Source of the DNA: Caballeronia grimmiae
Lineage (GTDB): Bacteria > Pseudomonadota > Gammaproteobacteria > Burkholderiales > Burkholderiaceae
NCBI RefSeq assembly: GCF_000698555.1
Contig: NZ_JFHE01000017.1
Coordinates: 1 to 64,000 of the forward strand
Direction: 5' to 3'
Length of the DNA stretch: 64,000 nt
The notes under the pieces were generated by a model. That model saw only the letters and a list, made by a program, of their open reading frames with translations. It searched no databases and was not told the origin of the DNA. Position numbers and translations under genes: made by a program. Below are positions 49,940-59,902 of this stretch, piece by piece; the first letter of the stretch is position 1; each line of letters begins with the position of its first letter.

Positions 49940-51354
49940 GCGGGGCCTCTTGCAGTTGTCCCCGGACCCGGACGCGCCGACAGCGCATCGAGCAATTTCT
50001 GATGTACGCCGCCGAAACCGCCGTTGCTCATCACGAGCACGTGGTCACCGGGGCGCGCCGCACTGACGACCGCTTTCACCAGCGGCTCTATTTCATTGAA
50101 GGCCTGCGCCCGGTCGCCGAGCGGCGACAACGCTTCGGCCAGGTCCCAGCCGAGCTTGTCGCGGCCTTCGCGCGCGCCGTAGCCGAACACGAGATCCGCG
50201 CCGGCGAGGCTCGCGGGCAGTTGCGCTTTCATCGTGCCGAGCTTCATCGTATTCGAACGCGGCTCCAGCACTGCGAGGATGCGCGCGTGACCGGCATCGC
50301 CGATGCGCGTGCGCAATCCCGCGACGGTCGTTTCGATGGCGGTCGGGTGATGCGCGAAGTCGTCGTAGACGGTGACGCCTTCGACGCTGCCCTTCACTTC
50401 CATGCGCCGCTTGACGTTGCGGAAACTCGCCAGCGATTTGACTGACTGCGCCGCCGGCACGCCGACTGATCGCGCCGCCGCGATCCCCGCGAGCGCGTTC
50501 ATGCGATTGTGCTCGCCCTGCACCTGCCAGTCGACCACGCCCAGCCGCTCGCCTTCCCAATAGACGGCGAACTGCTCATCGACGGTTTCGCCATCGCGGG
50601 CGGGCAGCGCCTGCCATCCGCCTTGCACGCCGAAGCGTTCGACGCCCGACCAGCAACCGCGCGACAGCACGCGTTCGAGCGCCGCCTCGCGCCCATTGGT
50701 AACGATGCGTCCGACGCCCGGCACCGTGCGCACGAGGTGATGAAATTGTGTTTCGATGGCGGCGAGATCGGGGAAGATGTCGGCGTGATCGAATTCCAGA
50801 TTGTTGAGCACCGCCGTGCGCGGACGGTAATGGACGAACTTGGAACGCTTGTCGAAGAACGCGGTGTCGTATTCGTCGGCCTCGATCACGAAGAAGCTCG
50901 AATCGGTCAGGCGCGCGGAAATGCCGAAGTTGAGCGGCACGCCGCCGATCAGGAAGCCCGGATTCATGCCGGCGTCTTCGAGCAGCCACGTGAGCATCGA
51001 GCTCGTCGTGGTCTTGCCGTGCGTGCCGGCGACCGCGAGCACCCACTTGCCCGCGAGCACGTGCTCGCCGAGCCATTGCGGGCCAGACGTGTACGGCAGG
51101 CCGCGATCCAGAATCGCTTCCATCAGCGGATTGCCGCGCGACACCACATTGCCGATGACGAACAGATCCGGCTCGAGCGATAGCTGCTCGACGCCAAAGC
51201 CCTCGATCAGTTCGATGCCCTGCGCCTCGAGCTGCGTGCTCATCGGCGGATAGACGCCCGCGTCGCAGCCGGTGACCTTGTGACCCGCCTCGCGAGCCAG
51301 GACGGCGAGACCGCCCATGAAGGTGCCGCAAATGCCGAGGATGTGGATGTGCAT
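49936..51354 (-). CDS. mpl: UDP-N-acetylmuramate:L-Ala-gamma-D-Glu-meso-DAP ligase
   Basis: Recycles murein tripeptide by attaching it to UDP-MurNAc. 472 residues of the Mur ligase family: start MHIHILGICGTFMGGLAVLA, ATP loop AVAGTHGKTTTSSMLTWLL near residue 112, YDDFAHHPTAIETTV in the third domain and EPRSNTMKLG near the C-terminus. HIHILGICGTFMGGL and the overall size distinguish Mpl from MurC. Confidence 0.94.
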   Translation of the reverse strand: MHIHILGICGTFMGGLAVLAREAGHKVTGCDAGVYPPMSTQLEAQGIELIEGFGVEQLSLEPDLFVIGNVVSRGNPLMEAILDRGLPYTSGPQWLGEHVLAGKWVLAVAGTHGKTTTSSMLTWLLEDAGMNPGFLIGGVPLNFGISARLTDSSFFVIEADEYDTAFFDKRSKFVHYRPRTAVLNNLEFDHADIFPDLAAIETQFHHLVRTVPGVGRIVTNGREAALERVLSRGCWSGVERFGVQGGWQALPARDGETVDEQFAVYWEGERLGVVDWQVQGEHNRMNALAGIAAARSVGVPAAQSVKSLASFRNVKRRMEVKGSVEGVTVYDDFAHHPTAIETTVAGLRTRIGDAGHARILAVLEPRSNTMKLGTMKAQLPASLAGADLVFGYGAREGRDKLGWDLAEALSPLGDRAQAFNEIEPLVKAVVSAARPGDHVLVMSNGGFGGVHQKLLDALSARPGPGTTARGPA

Positions 51355-51527
51355 AAACCGTGTCGCGCCGCGCAGGCGATGAAGTGCGGAAAAGAGGACG
51401 GCGCGTGGACGGAAAACCCGTGCAGGAACGCGCCTGGAGGCGCATATTGTAACCGAGCGCGCCGGCCGCCTGACTGCGCGCCCGCGCGCCGCAAGGGCCG
51501 CCAGGCGTTATCTAGTATGATTGCCCA

Positions 51528-52184
51528 ATGGTCCGCAAATCACACTTCGATCCGCAACGCGTGCGCGAGGAAATCGCAATCGCCGCAGCGAGAATGATCG
51601 CCGAAGATGGCCTCGACTACTCCACCGCAAAGCGGAAGGCGGCGCGGCAGGTCGTCGGCGAGACGAAAATCGGCGGCGAGTTTCTACCCGACAACGACCA
51701 GATCGAAGAGGAAATCCGCGAATATCAGGCGATTTTCCAGAGCGACAGCCAGCCCGCCGTCCTGCGCCGCATGCGCGAGGCAGCGCTCGACTGGATGGAA
51801 CGGCTCAAGCCCTTCGACCCCTATCTGACAGGCGCGGTGCTCAATGGCACGGCAGGCGAGCATTCGGATATTCATCTGCAATGCTTCTGCGACAACCCGA
51901 AGGAAGTCGCCATTTATCTGCTGAACGCCAACGTCCAGTACGACGTGTCCGAGACGCGGCACTTCGCCGGACGCGGCTACGTGGAAACGCTCAGCTTTCT
52001 GCAGCGCGAGCGCGGCGAGGAACCGATCGGCGTGCACATCGCGCTTTACGGACCCAACGATCTGCGCGGCGCGGTGCGTGCCGACGGACGCGGACGGCTC
52101 GCACGCGCGAACGCGGCAGCCGTGCGCGCGCTGCTCGACGATCCCGGCCCTTCCGATCGTCCGCCGCTGGAAGTCGGCGGCTGA
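51528..52184 (+). CDS. Uncharacterised conserved protein, divergent from mpl
   Basis: 218 residues; I do not recognise a defined function. The N-terminal helix region IAAARMIAEDGLDYSTAKRKAARQVVG and the central GAVLNGTAGEHSDIHLQCFCDNP suggest a degenerate nucleotidyltransferase-like fold (Gly-rich turn followed by an acidic residue and hydrophobic strand), but this is tentative. There is no signal peptide or membrane segment. It is divergent from mpl and 20 bp upstream of the TlpA-like gene. Such genes are sometimes labelled Mur ligase in databases because of the neighbour; nothing in the sequence supports that. Confidence 0.75.
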   Translation: MVRKSHFDPQRVREEIAIAAARMIAEDGLDYSTAKRKAARQVVGETKIGGEFLPDNDQIEEEIREYQAIFQSDSQPAVLRRMREAALDWMERLKPFDPYLTGAVLNGTAGEHSDIHLQCFCDNPKEVAIYLLNANVQYDVSETRHFAGRGYVETLSFLQRERGEEPIGVHIALYGPNDLRGAVRADGRGRLARANAAAVRALLDDPGPSDRPPLEVGG

Positions 52185-52204
52185 TTCTCCAAGACTTTTC
52201 CTCC

Positions 52205-52744
52205 ATGAACAGCAAACGCATCCTGGCGGCCCTCGCGGTCGCGATCGCGGCGACGGTCGGCGGCTTCTACGCGGGCCATCGCTTCACCGGCGTCGATACC
52301 GAAGCCGCCACGCAGCCGAGCGGCAACGCGGTCGAGCAGTTGTGGCAGACGACGCCGCCCGCCGCTGCCGGAACCTCGCAGCCGCTCGCGGCTTACAAGG
52401 GCAAGCCCGTAGTCGTCAACTTCTGGGCGTCGTGGTGCGGACCGTGCGTGAAGGAAATGCCGACGCTGTCGGCGCTGCAGCGCGAGTATAAGAAGAAGGG
52501 CATCACGTTCATCGGGCTCGGCGTGGACAGCGAGAAGAACGTCAACGACTTCCTGAAGAAGGTTCCGGTCGATTACCCCGTCTACGTGACCGGTTTCGGC
52601 GGCGCAGATCTTGCGCGGAGCTTCGGCAACAACGCGGGCGGACTGCCTTTTACCGTCGTGATCGACGCGAAGGGCGCGGTCCGCTCGACGAAACTCGGCG
52701 AAGTGAACGAAGCTGAACTCAAGCGAACACTGGACGCGCTGTAA
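52205..52744 (+). CDS. TlpA/ResA-like thiol-disulfide reductase, membrane-anchored
   Basis: 179 residues. An N-terminal hydrophobic anchor (ILAALAVAIAATVGGFYAG) places the thioredoxin domain in the periplasm. The active site is WASWCGPCVKEMP near residue 78, with the cis-proline in GGLPFTVVID. The family keeps periplasmic cysteines reduced, for example in cytochrome c maturation; the partner is not identifiable here. In relatives aroQ usually follows; it is not here. Confidence 0.9.
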   Translation: MNSKRILAALAVAIAATVGGFYAGHRFTGVDTEAATQPSGNAVEQLWQTTPPAAAGTSQPLAAYKGKPVVVNFWASWCGPCVKEMPTLSALQREYKKKGITFIGLGVDSEKNVNDFLKKVPVDYPVYVTGFGGADLARSFGNNAGGLPFTVVIDAKGAVRSTKLGEVNEAELKRTLDAL

Positions 52745-53270
52745 AGAATCGCCGCCTGATCGCTCGTCTTTGCGATAAGTAAGCAGCAACTTAGCAGGGT
52801 TTTGCGGGAACATCGTCGTTTGGGTGCGACAATGCCGGTAAATCGTGCCGTCCCGATTTTGTGTCGTGCACGGCAAAACTAGACAACATTCTCTAAACGG
52901 CGCTAAAGTGCGCCGAATTCCGCACAACCGAAGCGACCATGATCATTCCGCCGGCGCCGCAAGGCCATGCAGCCGAATCAGCCGATGCCTGTTCGAACGG
53001 GCCGTGCCGCGCCGCGCGAAATGCAACTGCTCGCGTGCCGTTCAGGCGCACGCTTCAAAGCGACCACGCCAAGGCGTTCCGTGCGAACGCCGTCCGCGTG
53101 CCGATCGACTCTGCCGATTTTGCCGCCCGCGCATGGGCGGGCGCACCGATGCGCCGAATGCATGTGCGCGCCGGCCGGCCGGCCGCGCCGGCTCGCGGCT
53201 GACAGTCATACACCCACAAAGTCAAGCACCGGGCAGTCCCGGTCTCCAAGTATTGAAAGGGGAATTTTCG
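52745..53270. other. Long spacer between tlpA and accB
   Basis: 526 bp without a convincing gene. A short plus-strand frame (52939-53202, 87 codons, Ala/Arg-rich) and an N-terminal extension of accB in frame from 52845 are open but resemble no known protein. The region should hold the accB promoter and leader. A good ribosome binding site (AAAGGGGAA) immediately precedes accB. From memory, aroQ occupies this place in many relatives; I see no trace of its LLVLHGPNLN start. Confidence 0.45.
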
Positions 53271-53747
53271 ATGGACCTTCGTAAACTGAAAACGCTGATC
53301 GACCTCGTCTCGGAATCCGGCATCTCGGAGCTGGAAGTGACGGAGGGCGAAGGCAAGGTTCGCATCGTCAAGAACGCAGCACCCGTCTACATGCAGGCGC
53401 CGCAGCAGTACGCGCCGCAGGTTCAGGCGCCGTCCGCGCCGGGCATGTCCGCCGGCGTCGATGCAGGCGCAAGCGCGGGCGCAGCGACGCCGGCGGCTTC
53501 CGCGCCGCAGGGCCACATCGTGACGTCGCCGATGGTCGGCTCGTTCTACCGCGCGCCGTCGCCGGGCGCGGACCCGTTCGTCCAGGTCGGCGATACGGTG
53601 AAGGAAGGCCAGACGATCTGCATCATCGAAGCCATGAAGCTCCTGAACGAAATCGAAGCGGACAAGTCCGGCGTCGTGAAGGAAATCCTCGTCGAGAACG
53701 GTCAGGCGGTCGAGTATGGCCAGCCGCTCTTCGTGATCGGCGACTAA
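53271..53747 (+). CDS. accB: Biotin carboxyl carrier protein of acetyl-CoA carboxylase
   Basis: Carries carboxybiotin between the two half reactions of malonyl-CoA formation. 158 residues: [21 protein letters not shown]-terminal helix, a Pro/Ala/Gln linker (about 38-80), and the biotinyl domain with [11 protein letters not shown], where Lys123 is biotinylated. It lies 152 bp upstream of accC. Confidence 0.97.
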   Translation: MDLRKLKTLIDLVSESGISELEVTEGEGKVRIVKNAAPVYMQAPQQYAPQVQAPSAPGMSAGVDAGASAGAATPAASAPQGHIVTSPMVGSFYRAPSPGADPFVQVGDTVKEGQTICIIEAMKLLNEIEADKSGVVKEILVENGQAVEYGQPLFVIGD

Positions 53748-53899
53748 GCGCGTCGAGCCGTGCGCCGGGCGCATTGCTCGGTCTGCGCGGCGTCACCGCG
53801 CCGGCGCGTGCTTGTGCCTCAGACTCCTGAAAGCGCGCGCCGCCGATTCGAATCCCGAGGGCCGCTCGCGCGTGCCCGTTGATGAGCCGACCCACAGCC

Positions 53900-55267
53900 A
53901 TGTTTGAAAAAATTCTCATTGCGAACCGCGGCGAAATCGCGCTTCGCATCCAGCGCGCGTGCCGCGAACTGGGCGTCAAGACCGTCGTCGTCTATTCGGA
54001 AGCCGACAAGGAAGCCAAGTACGTCAAGCTCGCCGACGAAGCCGTGTGTATTGGACCGGCGCCGTCGAACCTGTCGTACCTGAACATGCCGGCGCTCATC
54101 AGCGCCGCCGAGGTCACCGACGCCGAAGCCATCCACCCCGGCTACGGCTTTCTTTCCGAGAACGCCGACTTCGCCGAGCGCGTCGAGCAGTCGGGCTTCA
54201 CGTTCATCGGGCCGCGCCCCGAAACCATCCGCATGATGGGGGACAAGGTCACCGCCAAGCAGACGATGATCAAGACCGGCGTGCCGTGCGTGCCGGGCTC
54301 GGAAGGCGCGTTGCCGGACGATCCGAAAGAGATCGTGAAGATCGCGCGCACGGTCGGCTATCCGGTCATCATCAAGGCGGCGGGCGGCGGCGGCGGACGC
54401 GGCATGCGCGTCGTGCATACGGAAGCGGCGCTCGTCAACGCGGTCAACATGACGCGCGAAGAAGCGGGCCGCGCCTTCGGCAATCCGCAGGTCTACATGG
54501 AGAAATTCCTGGAGAACCCGCGGCATATCGAAATTCAGGTGCTGTCGGATTCGTTCCGCAACGCGATCTGGCTCGGCGAGCGCGATTGCTCGATGCAGCG
54601 CCGTCACCAGAAGGTCATCGAAGAAGCGCCGGCGCCGGGTATCGCGCGGCGGCTGATCGACCGTATCGGCGACCGCTGCGCCGACGCGTGCAAGAAGATG
54701 GGCTATCTCGGCGCGGGCACGTTCGAATTCCTGTACGAGAACAACGAGTTCTACTTCATCGAAATGAACACGCGCGTGCAGGTCGAGCATCCGGTGACGG
54801 AGCTGATCACGGGCGTCGATATCGTGCAGGAGCAGATTCGTATCGCCGCCGGCGAGAAGCTCGCGTTCCGCCAGAAGGACATCCAGTTCCGCGGCCACGC
54901 GATCGAATGCCGCGTCAATGCGGAAGATGCGTTCAAGTTCACGCCGTCGCCGGGACGCATCACGTCGTGGCATGCGCCGGGCGGCCCGGGCATCCGCGTC
55001 GACTCGCACGCCTACAACGGCTACTTCGTCCCGCCGAACTACGATTCGATGATCGGCAAGCTGATCGCCTACGGCGCGACGCGCGAACAGGCCATCAACC
55101 GCATGCGGATCGCGCTGTCGGAAATGGTCGTCGAAGGCATTTCGACCAACATCCCGCTGCATCGCGAGTTGATGATCGACGCCAAGTTCGTCGAGGGCGG
55201 CACAAGCATCCACTACCTCGAGAACAAGCTGGCCGCGCGTCAGGCGGCGGTGGCGGAAGAGTCCTGA
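53900..55267 (+). CDS. accC: Biotin carboxylase subunit of acetyl-CoA carboxylase
   Basis: ATP-dependent carboxylation of AccB-bound biotin. 455 residues from the ATG at 53900 ([20 protein letters not shown]); seven more residues are possible from 53879. ATP-grasp motifs are [31 protein letters not shown], and [16 protein letters not shown]. It is followed 19 bp later by prmA. Confidence 0.97.
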   Translation: MFEKILIANRGEIALRIQRACRELGVKTVVVYSEADKEAKYVKLADEAVCIGPAPSNLSYLNMPALISAAEVTDAEAIHPGYGFLSENADFAERVEQSGFTFIGPRPETIRMMGDKVTAKQTMIKTGVPCVPGSEGALPDDPKEIVKIARTVGYPVIIKAAGGGGGRGMRVVHTEAALVNAVNMTREEAGRAFGNPQVYMEKFLENPRHIEIQVLSDSFRNAIWLGERDCSMQRRHQKVIEEAPAPGIARRLIDRIGDRCADACKKMGYLGAGTFEFLYENNEFYFIEMNTRVQVEHPVTELITGVDIVQEQIRIAAGEKLAFRQKDIQFRGHAIECRVNAEDAFKFTPSPGRITSWHAPGGPGIRVDSHAYNGYFVPPNYDSMIGKLIAYGATREQAINRMRIALSEMVVEGISTNIPLHRELMIDAKFVEGGTSIHYLENKLAARQAAVAEES

Positions 55268-55286
55268 GTCAGAAAGAGACACGAGC

Positions 55287-56189
55287 ATGAGTTACCGGGA
55301 ACTGATCGCCGAGCTGGATCGCGAGCACGCGGAAGCGCTGTCGGATGCGCTGCTGGAAATCGGCGCGCTGTCGGTGTCCGTCGAAGACGCCGACGCCGAT
55401 ACGCCCGACGAGCAACCGCTCTTCGGCGAGCCCGGCCTCACGCCGGAGCGCAGCGCGTGGAAGCGCTCGCGCGTCGTCGCGCTCCTGGCCGAGGACGCCG
55501 ATCCCGCCGTGCTGCTTGCGGCGGCCGCGAACGAAATCGGCCTCAACGCGACGCCCGCGTTCTCGGTGCGCGACGTGGAAGAGCAGGACTGGGTGCGCCT
55601 GACGCAAGCGCAGTTCGAGCCGATTCCGATCGGCGAGCGTATCTGGGTGGTGCCGTCGTGGCATGACGCGCCCGATCCTTCCGCGCTCGTGCTCGAACTG
55701 GACCCTGGTCTCGCGTTCGGCACGGGCAGCCATCCGACTACGCGACTCTGCATGGAATGGCTGGAGCAATCGGTGCAGCCGGGCCAGTCGCTGCTCGACT
55801 ATGGCTGCGGCTCGGGCATCCTCGCGATCCTCGCGAAGAAGTGCGGCGCCGATCCTGTCTATGGCATCGACATCGACCCGCAGGCGGTCGAATCCGCGCG
55901 CCAGAACAGCGAGCGCAACCGGGCGGCCGTCACCTACGGGCTGCCCGACGAATGCCCCGCCGGCGAGTTCGATATCGTAGTCGCGAATATTCTCTCGAAT
56001 CCGCTCAAGCTGATGGCCTCGATGCTTTCCTCGAAGGTGAAGCCCGGCGGGCGCATCGCGCTGTCGGGCATTCTCGCCCGACAGGCCGACGAAGTCGCGG
56101 CGGTCTATGCGGCGTGGATCGACATCGCCGTCTGGCGCGAGCACGAAGGCTGGGTGTGCCTCGCCGGAACGCGCCGCGAAAGCCATTAG
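55287..56189 (+). CDS. prmA: Ribosomal protein L11 methyltransferase
   Basis: Trimethylates lysines and the N-terminus of L11. 300 residues: N-terminal substrate-binding domain ([20 protein letters not shown]) and a SAM-dependent domain with [33 protein letters not shown] and the catalytic-type [11 protein letters not shown]. It follows accC, a common beta-proteobacterial arrangement. Confidence 0.95.
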   Translation: MSYRELIAELDREHAEALSDALLEIGALSVSVEDADADTPDEQPLFGEPGLTPERSAWKRSRVVALLAEDADPAVLLAAAANEIGLNATPAFSVRDVEEQDWVRLTQAQFEPIPIGERIWVVPSWHDAPDPSALVLELDPGLAFGTGSHPTTRLCMEWLEQSVQPGQSLLDYGCGSGILAILAKKCGADPVYGIDIDPQAVESARQNSERNRAAVTYGLPDECPAGEFDIVVANILSNPLKLMASMLSSKVKPGGRIALSGILARQADEVAAVYAAWIDIAVWREHEGWVCLAGTRRESH

Positions 56190-56237
56190 AATAGCGCCAT
56201 CGTTCACGACCCGGCCGCGAGGCCAATGGCAATACAC

Positions 56238-57482
56238 ATGGCGCTCGCAACCCGCTGCCCTCACTGCGAAACTGTTTTCAGGCTCGACCCGTACCTGGTC
56301 GCGCCGCATGATGGCCGCGTGCGTTGCGGACACTGTCAGGAAGTCTTCGACGCCGCGCATCATACGTTCGAGCTTCCCGACGACGCCGCAGCAGCGGATG
56401 AGCCGCAGCACGCAACCATCGTCGATGACGAGGTGGCAGTCGGGCCGTCCACGTTCACCGCGCCAGCGCCCGAAGCCGACAAGGAACCGCCCACGCTCGT
56501 CGTGCCCCGCACGCTAGAACTGGGCAAGCGGGCGAGCGTCGAGCCGCCCGCTCCACGCGTCGAAGACGACGATCCCACGATTCATGCGAAGCCGCCGGCA
56601 TTCGCTGCGGCGCCTTCGCGTCCTGCCCGGAAGGATGCAGCCAACGAATCGGCCGTTCAGCCTCCCGTCGACGACCGGCGCAAGCCCTTTGTTCGCGTCA
56701 GCGCGCCGCCCGACGATCGCCCGCCGCCGACGCCCACGCGCCCCGAAACGCCGCCGGCGCGCTTCGTCAATTCGGTCGACGACCGCGCGGAGCCGTTCAT
56801 CGGTCCAGATCATCGCGAGTCCGATGCGCCGCCGCCTCGTCCCGCGCCGCCCGTCGAGCCCGCGTCCTCATGGCATGACGACGAGGAGCCGCGTTTCGGC
56901 GCACGGCCACCCGCGCCGGGTGCGGCGCACGCACCCAGCGCGAACGAAGCCTTTCCCGTGACGCGCGAGCCACGTCCCGCTTCGCAGCCGCCCCGGCGCG
57001 GGCGCAAGGCCGTGCAGATTGCCGGCTACCTGCTCGCGGCGGTGCTCGCGCTGCTCCTGCTGATGCAGCTCGCGTGGTGGCAGCGCGAAGCGGTCATGGT
57101 CTACATGCCCGGCACGCGCGCCCTTTACTCCGCTATTTGCACTGAGGTCGGCTGCACGTTTTCGCCGCCGCGCTATGTCGCGGGGCTGCAGATCGAGAGT
57201 TCGGGGCTGCGTCAGGTCGACGGTCCGCACAAGCTCGAACTGAAACTGATGTTGCGCAATCGCGCCGACGTCCCCCTCGCCTATCCGGCGCTCGAACTCA
57301 CGCTGCTCGACGACAAGAGCGATGTCGCGATCCGGCGGGTGCTGTGGCCGCAGGATTACGCGCGACCGGGTACGATATTCGCCATCGGCCTTCCCCCGCA
57401 AAGCGCGCAGCCGGTCGTCGTACGGTTGGATACCGGCGATGCCGTCGCCGCGAATTACCGCGTTCAGGTCTTCTATCCGTGA
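56238..57482 (+). CDS. DUF3426 zinc-ribbon membrane protein
   Basis: 414 residues from the ATG at 56238; four more are possible from 56226. An N-terminal zinc ribbon binds through Cys7-x2-Cys10 and Cys30-x2-Cys33 (RCPHC, RCGHC), as in the MJ0042 motif. A long Pro/Ala-rich disordered middle (about 60-255) follows, then one transmembrane helix (IAGYLLAAVLALLLLMQLAWW) and the DUF3426 domain facing the periplasm (CTEVGCTFSPPRYVAGLQI). Function is unknown; position next to prmA is conserved in the group as far as I recall. Confidence 0.85.
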   Translation: MALATRCPHCETVFRLDPYLVAPHDGRVRCGHCQEVFDAAHHTFELPDDAAAADEPQHATIVDDEVAVGPSTFTAPAPEADKEPPTLVVPRTLELGKRASVEPPAPRVEDDDPTIHAKPPAFAAAPSRPARKDAANESAVQPPVDDRRKPFVRVSAPPDDRPPPTPTRPETPPARFVNSVDDRAEPFIGPDHRESDAPPPRPAPPVEPASSWHDDEEPRFGARPPAPGAAHAPSANEAFPVTREPRPASQPPRRGRKAVQIAGYLLAAVLALLLLMQLAWWQREAVMVYMPGTRALYSAICTEVGCTFSPPRYVAGLQIESSGLRQVDGPHKLELKLMLRNRADVPLAYPALELTLLDDKSDVAIRRVLWPQDYARPGTIFAIGLPPQSAQPVVVRLDTGDAVAANYRVQVFYP

Positions 57483-57581
57483 TGGCGCGATCGCGTGACG
57501 GGGCATTCGCGCCCTGCCCGCCGACCGCGCCACGCCAAGTGAAACTTCCCGTCAGCATCTGACACCTCTCTGGAGCGCAAC

Positions 57582-58082
57582 ATGAGTCAAGTTACCCTCG
57601 GCGGCAATCCCATCGAAGTCAGCGGCACGTTCCCGAGCGCAGGACAGCAAGCCCCGGAATTCAACCTCGTCGGCACTGATCTCGGCGACATCACGCTCGC
57701 GAGCTTCGCGGGCAAGCGCAAGGTGCTGAACATCGTGCCGAGCCTCGACACGCCGACCTGCGCCACGTCGACGCGCAAATTCAACGAATCCGCCGGCAAG
57801 CTCGACAACACCGTCGTGCTCGTCGTTTCGGGCGACCTGCCGTTCGCGGCCAAGCGTTTCTGCACGACCGAAGGTCTCGCCAACGTGGTGACGGCGTCGA
57901 CGTTCCGCGGCCATGAGTTCGCGCAGGCGTATGGCGTCGATGTCGCGAGCGGTCCGCTCAAGGGGCTGACGGCGCGCGCAGTCGTCGTCCTCGATGAGAA
58001 CAACAAGGTGCTGCATGCCGAACTCGTGCCCGAAATCAAGAACGAGCCGAACTACGATGCGGCGCTGTCGGCGCTGAAGTAA
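57582..58082 (+). CDS. tpx: Thiol peroxidase (Tpx, atypical 2-Cys peroxiredoxin)
   Basis: Reduces hydroperoxides using thioredoxin. 166 residues. The peroxidatic cysteine is in [15 protein letters not shown] and the resolving cysteine in [10 protein letters not shown], the spacing of Tpx. [11 protein letters not shown] and [10 protein letters not shown] mark the start. It lies 99 bp after the DUF3426 gene. A GC-rich stem-loop without a T run follows at 58093-58113. Confidence 0.96.
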   Translation: MSQVTLGGNPIEVSGTFPSAGQQAPEFNLVGTDLGDITLASFAGKRKVLNIVPSLDTPTCATSTRKFNESAGKLDNTVVLVVSGDLPFAAKRFCTTEGLANVVTASTFRGHEFAQAYGVDVASGPLKGLTARAVVVLDENNKVLHAELVPEIKNEPNYDAALSALK

Positions 58083-58211
58083 GCTGCACGGCCGGACCGC
58101 TTGCGGCGGTCCGCGCATACGAGGCGCGGCAGCCATCGAACTCGAAAGGCCGCCGCCGCGCGCCGTATGCGCATTCTCTTGCTCGGCACCCCAACTTAAA
58201 GGACGCTCGCC

Positions 58212-59150
58212 TTGGCTACGCTCATCTGCGGCTCGCTCGCCTACGACAACATCATGACTTTCCAGGGCCGCTTCGGCGACCACATCCTGCCGGATCAGGT
58301 GCACATGCTGAACATCAGCTTCCTGGTCCCGACGATGCGGCGCAACTTCGGCGGCTGTGCGGGCAACATCGCCTATGCGCTGAAACTGCTCGGCGGCGAT
58401 CCGAAGATCATGGCGACGCTCGGCGAAGCGGACGCGCAGCTTTACATCGACCGCCTCGACGCGCTCGGTTTGTCGAAGGAATACGTGCGCGTGCTGCCCG
58501 GCCAGCACTCGGCGCAATGCTTCATCACGACCGATCTCGCGAACAACCAGATCACCGCCTTCCACCCCGGCGCGATGATGGAATCGCACCTCAACCGCGC
58601 CGACGAAGCGCAGGGCATCTCGCTCGGCATCGTCGCGCCGGACGGCGCCGACGGCATGCGCGAACACGCCGCCCAGTTCGCGGCTGCGGGTGTGCCGTTC
58701 GTCTTCGATCCGGGTCAGGGTTTGCCTATCCTTGATGGTGTAGAACTCTGTCGCATGATTGAACTTGCCAAATACGTGGCGGTCAACGATTACGAAGCCA
58801 AGTTGTTGAGCAACAAGACCGGCTGGTCGATCGAAGACATCAAGAGCCGCGTCGATGCGCTGATCGTGACGCGCGGCGAGCATGGCGCCCAGATCTATCA
58901 TGAGGGCGGCGTGCTCGACGTGCCGGTTGCGAAGGCGCGTCAGGTCGTCGATCCGACCGGTTGCGGAGACGCGTTCCGCGGCGGCCTGCTGTACGGCATC
59001 GAAAACAATCTTGGCTGGGAAAAAACGGGGCGTCTCGCGAGTCTGATGGGTGCGTTGAAGATCGAACATCAAGGCCCGCAAACCTATGCGCCGACGCGCG
59101 CCGAAATCGAAGAGCGTTTCAAGCAGGCATTCGGAACGAGCCTGTCGTGA
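58212..59150 (+). CDS. PfkB-family carbohydrate/nucleoside kinase (adenosine kinase-like)
   Basis: 312 residues from a TTG start at 58212, chosen because AAAGGA lies about 10 bases before it and the protein begins at the first core strand (ATLICGSLAYDNIM). PfkB signatures are NFGGCAGNIAYALKLLGG near residue 45 and DPTGCGDAFRGGLLYG near 250, with the catalytic Asp. The short insert and FGDHILPDQVH suit the adenosine-kinase-like subgroup; the true substrate is uncertain. Confidence 0.88.
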   Translation: MATLICGSLAYDNIMTFQGRFGDHILPDQVHMLNISFLVPTMRRNFGGCAGNIAYALKLLGGDPKIMATLGEADAQLYIDRLDALGLSKEYVRVLPGQHSAQCFITTDLANNQITAFHPGAMMESHLNRADEAQGISLGIVAPDGADGMREHAAQFAAAGVPFVFDPGQGLPILDGVELCRMIELAKYVAVNDYEAKLLSNKTGWSIEDIKSRVDALIVTRGEHGAQIYHEGGVLDVPVAKARQVVDPTGCGDAFRGGLLYGIENNLGWEKTGRLASLMGALKIEHQGPQTYAPTRAEIEERFKQAFGTSLS

Positions 59151-59175
59151 GCGAGTGGAAGAAGGGAGTGAAGGG

Positions 59176-59655
59176 ATGAAAACGGTAAGTCGCATCATGC
59201 TGGCAGCAACGCTCATCGGCTCAGTGGCGCTGACGGGCTGCGCGTATAACAGCAGTTCGCCCGACGTCTACACGGCGTCGCAGGCTCAGCGCGAGGAAAC
59301 GGTGCGCATGGCGACCGTCGAAAGCGTGCGCGGCGTGAAGATCAGCTCGAACAACGGGCAGCCGAGCGGTCTCGGCGCAATCGGCGGCGGCGCGCTCGGC
59401 GGTGTCGCGGCGGGCAGCGCCATCGGCGGCGGCAACGGGTCGATCATCGCGGGCATCATCGGCGGTCTGGCGGGCGCGGTCGCGGGTAACGCGGTCGAGA
59501 ACAGCGTCGCGACGAAGAACGGCCTGGAGATCACCGTGCGCCTCGACAACGGCGACCTTCGCGCGATCACGCAGACATCGAACGGCGAAGTGTTTCAGGC
59601 TGGCGAGCGCGTTCGCCTGCTGTCGAGCGGCGGCGTGACGCGCGTGACGCACTAG
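59176..59655 (+). CDS. Glycine-zipper outer-membrane lipoprotein
   Basis: 159 residues from the ATG at 59176, with AAGGGA immediately upstream. Lipoprotein signal MKTVSRIMLAATLIGSVALTGC, then two Gly-rich zipper segments (AIGGGALGGVAAGSAIGGG and IIAGIIGGLAGAVAGNAV) and a C-terminal beta segment ending VRLLSSGGVTRVTH. This is the SlyB/Pcp-like architecture of peptidoglycan-associated outer-membrane lipoproteins. It is 25 bp after the kinase gene and ends at a strong terminator. Confidence 0.88.
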   Translation: MKTVSRIMLAATLIGSVALTGCAYNSSSPDVYTASQAQREETVRMATVESVRGVKISSNNGQPSGLGAIGGGALGGVAAGSAIGGGNGSIIAGIIGGLAGAVAGNAVENSVATKNGLEITVRLDNGDLRAITQTSNGEVFQAGERVRLLSSGGVTRVTH

Positions 59656-59707
59656 GCACCGGCGGATTCAACCGAGGAATCGTCAGCGATTCTTCGGCGG
59701 ATGACAG

Positions 59708-59741
59708 AAGCGCATGCCTCGAAAGAGGCATGCGCTTTTTG
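59708..59741 (+). terminator. Intrinsic terminator after the glycine-zipper lipoprotein
   Basis: 13-bp stem AAGCGCATGCCTC (59708-59720) / GAGGCATGCGCTT (59725-59737) with a GAAA loop, ending in a T run. Confidence 0.9.
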
Positions 59742-59792
59742 TTTGCCGCTTGCTCGAGCGCGTGACATTGCCGCTGTGTGCGACGCCACGCG

Positions 59793-59825
59793 AAAAACCC
59801 GTCGCCGAGTTTCCCCAGCGACGGG
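59793..59825 (-). terminator. Intrinsic terminator of the histone H1-like gene
   Basis: 8-bp stem CCCGTCGC (59798-59805) / GCGACGGG (59818-59825) with a 12-base loop; on the minus strand it is followed by TTTTTCG. Confidence 0.82.
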
Positions 59826-59831
59826 ACGAGG

Positions 59832-59849
59832 CCGGGTAGGCCTACCCGG
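59832..59849. other. Perfect 18-bp palindrome
   Basis: CCGGGTAGGCCTACCCGG is its own reverse complement. It lies between the stop of the histone H1-like gene and that gene's terminator, in the transcribed 3' region. It could form an extra 3' hairpin or a protein site. Confidence 0.7.
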
Positions 59850-59902
59850 TCGTAAGGCACAGCGAGGTGTGCCGCGGTGATGCGTCCTGCTTGTGCCGAG
59901 AC

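Noticed and set aside
52845..53270. An in-frame 142-residue N-terminal extension of accB
   Set aside because: AccB has a standard N-terminus at 53271 with a strong ribosome binding site; the extension resembles nothing.
58093..58113. Terminator after tpx
   Set aside because: There is a perfect 8-bp GC stem but no T run, so I mention it only as a stem-loop.
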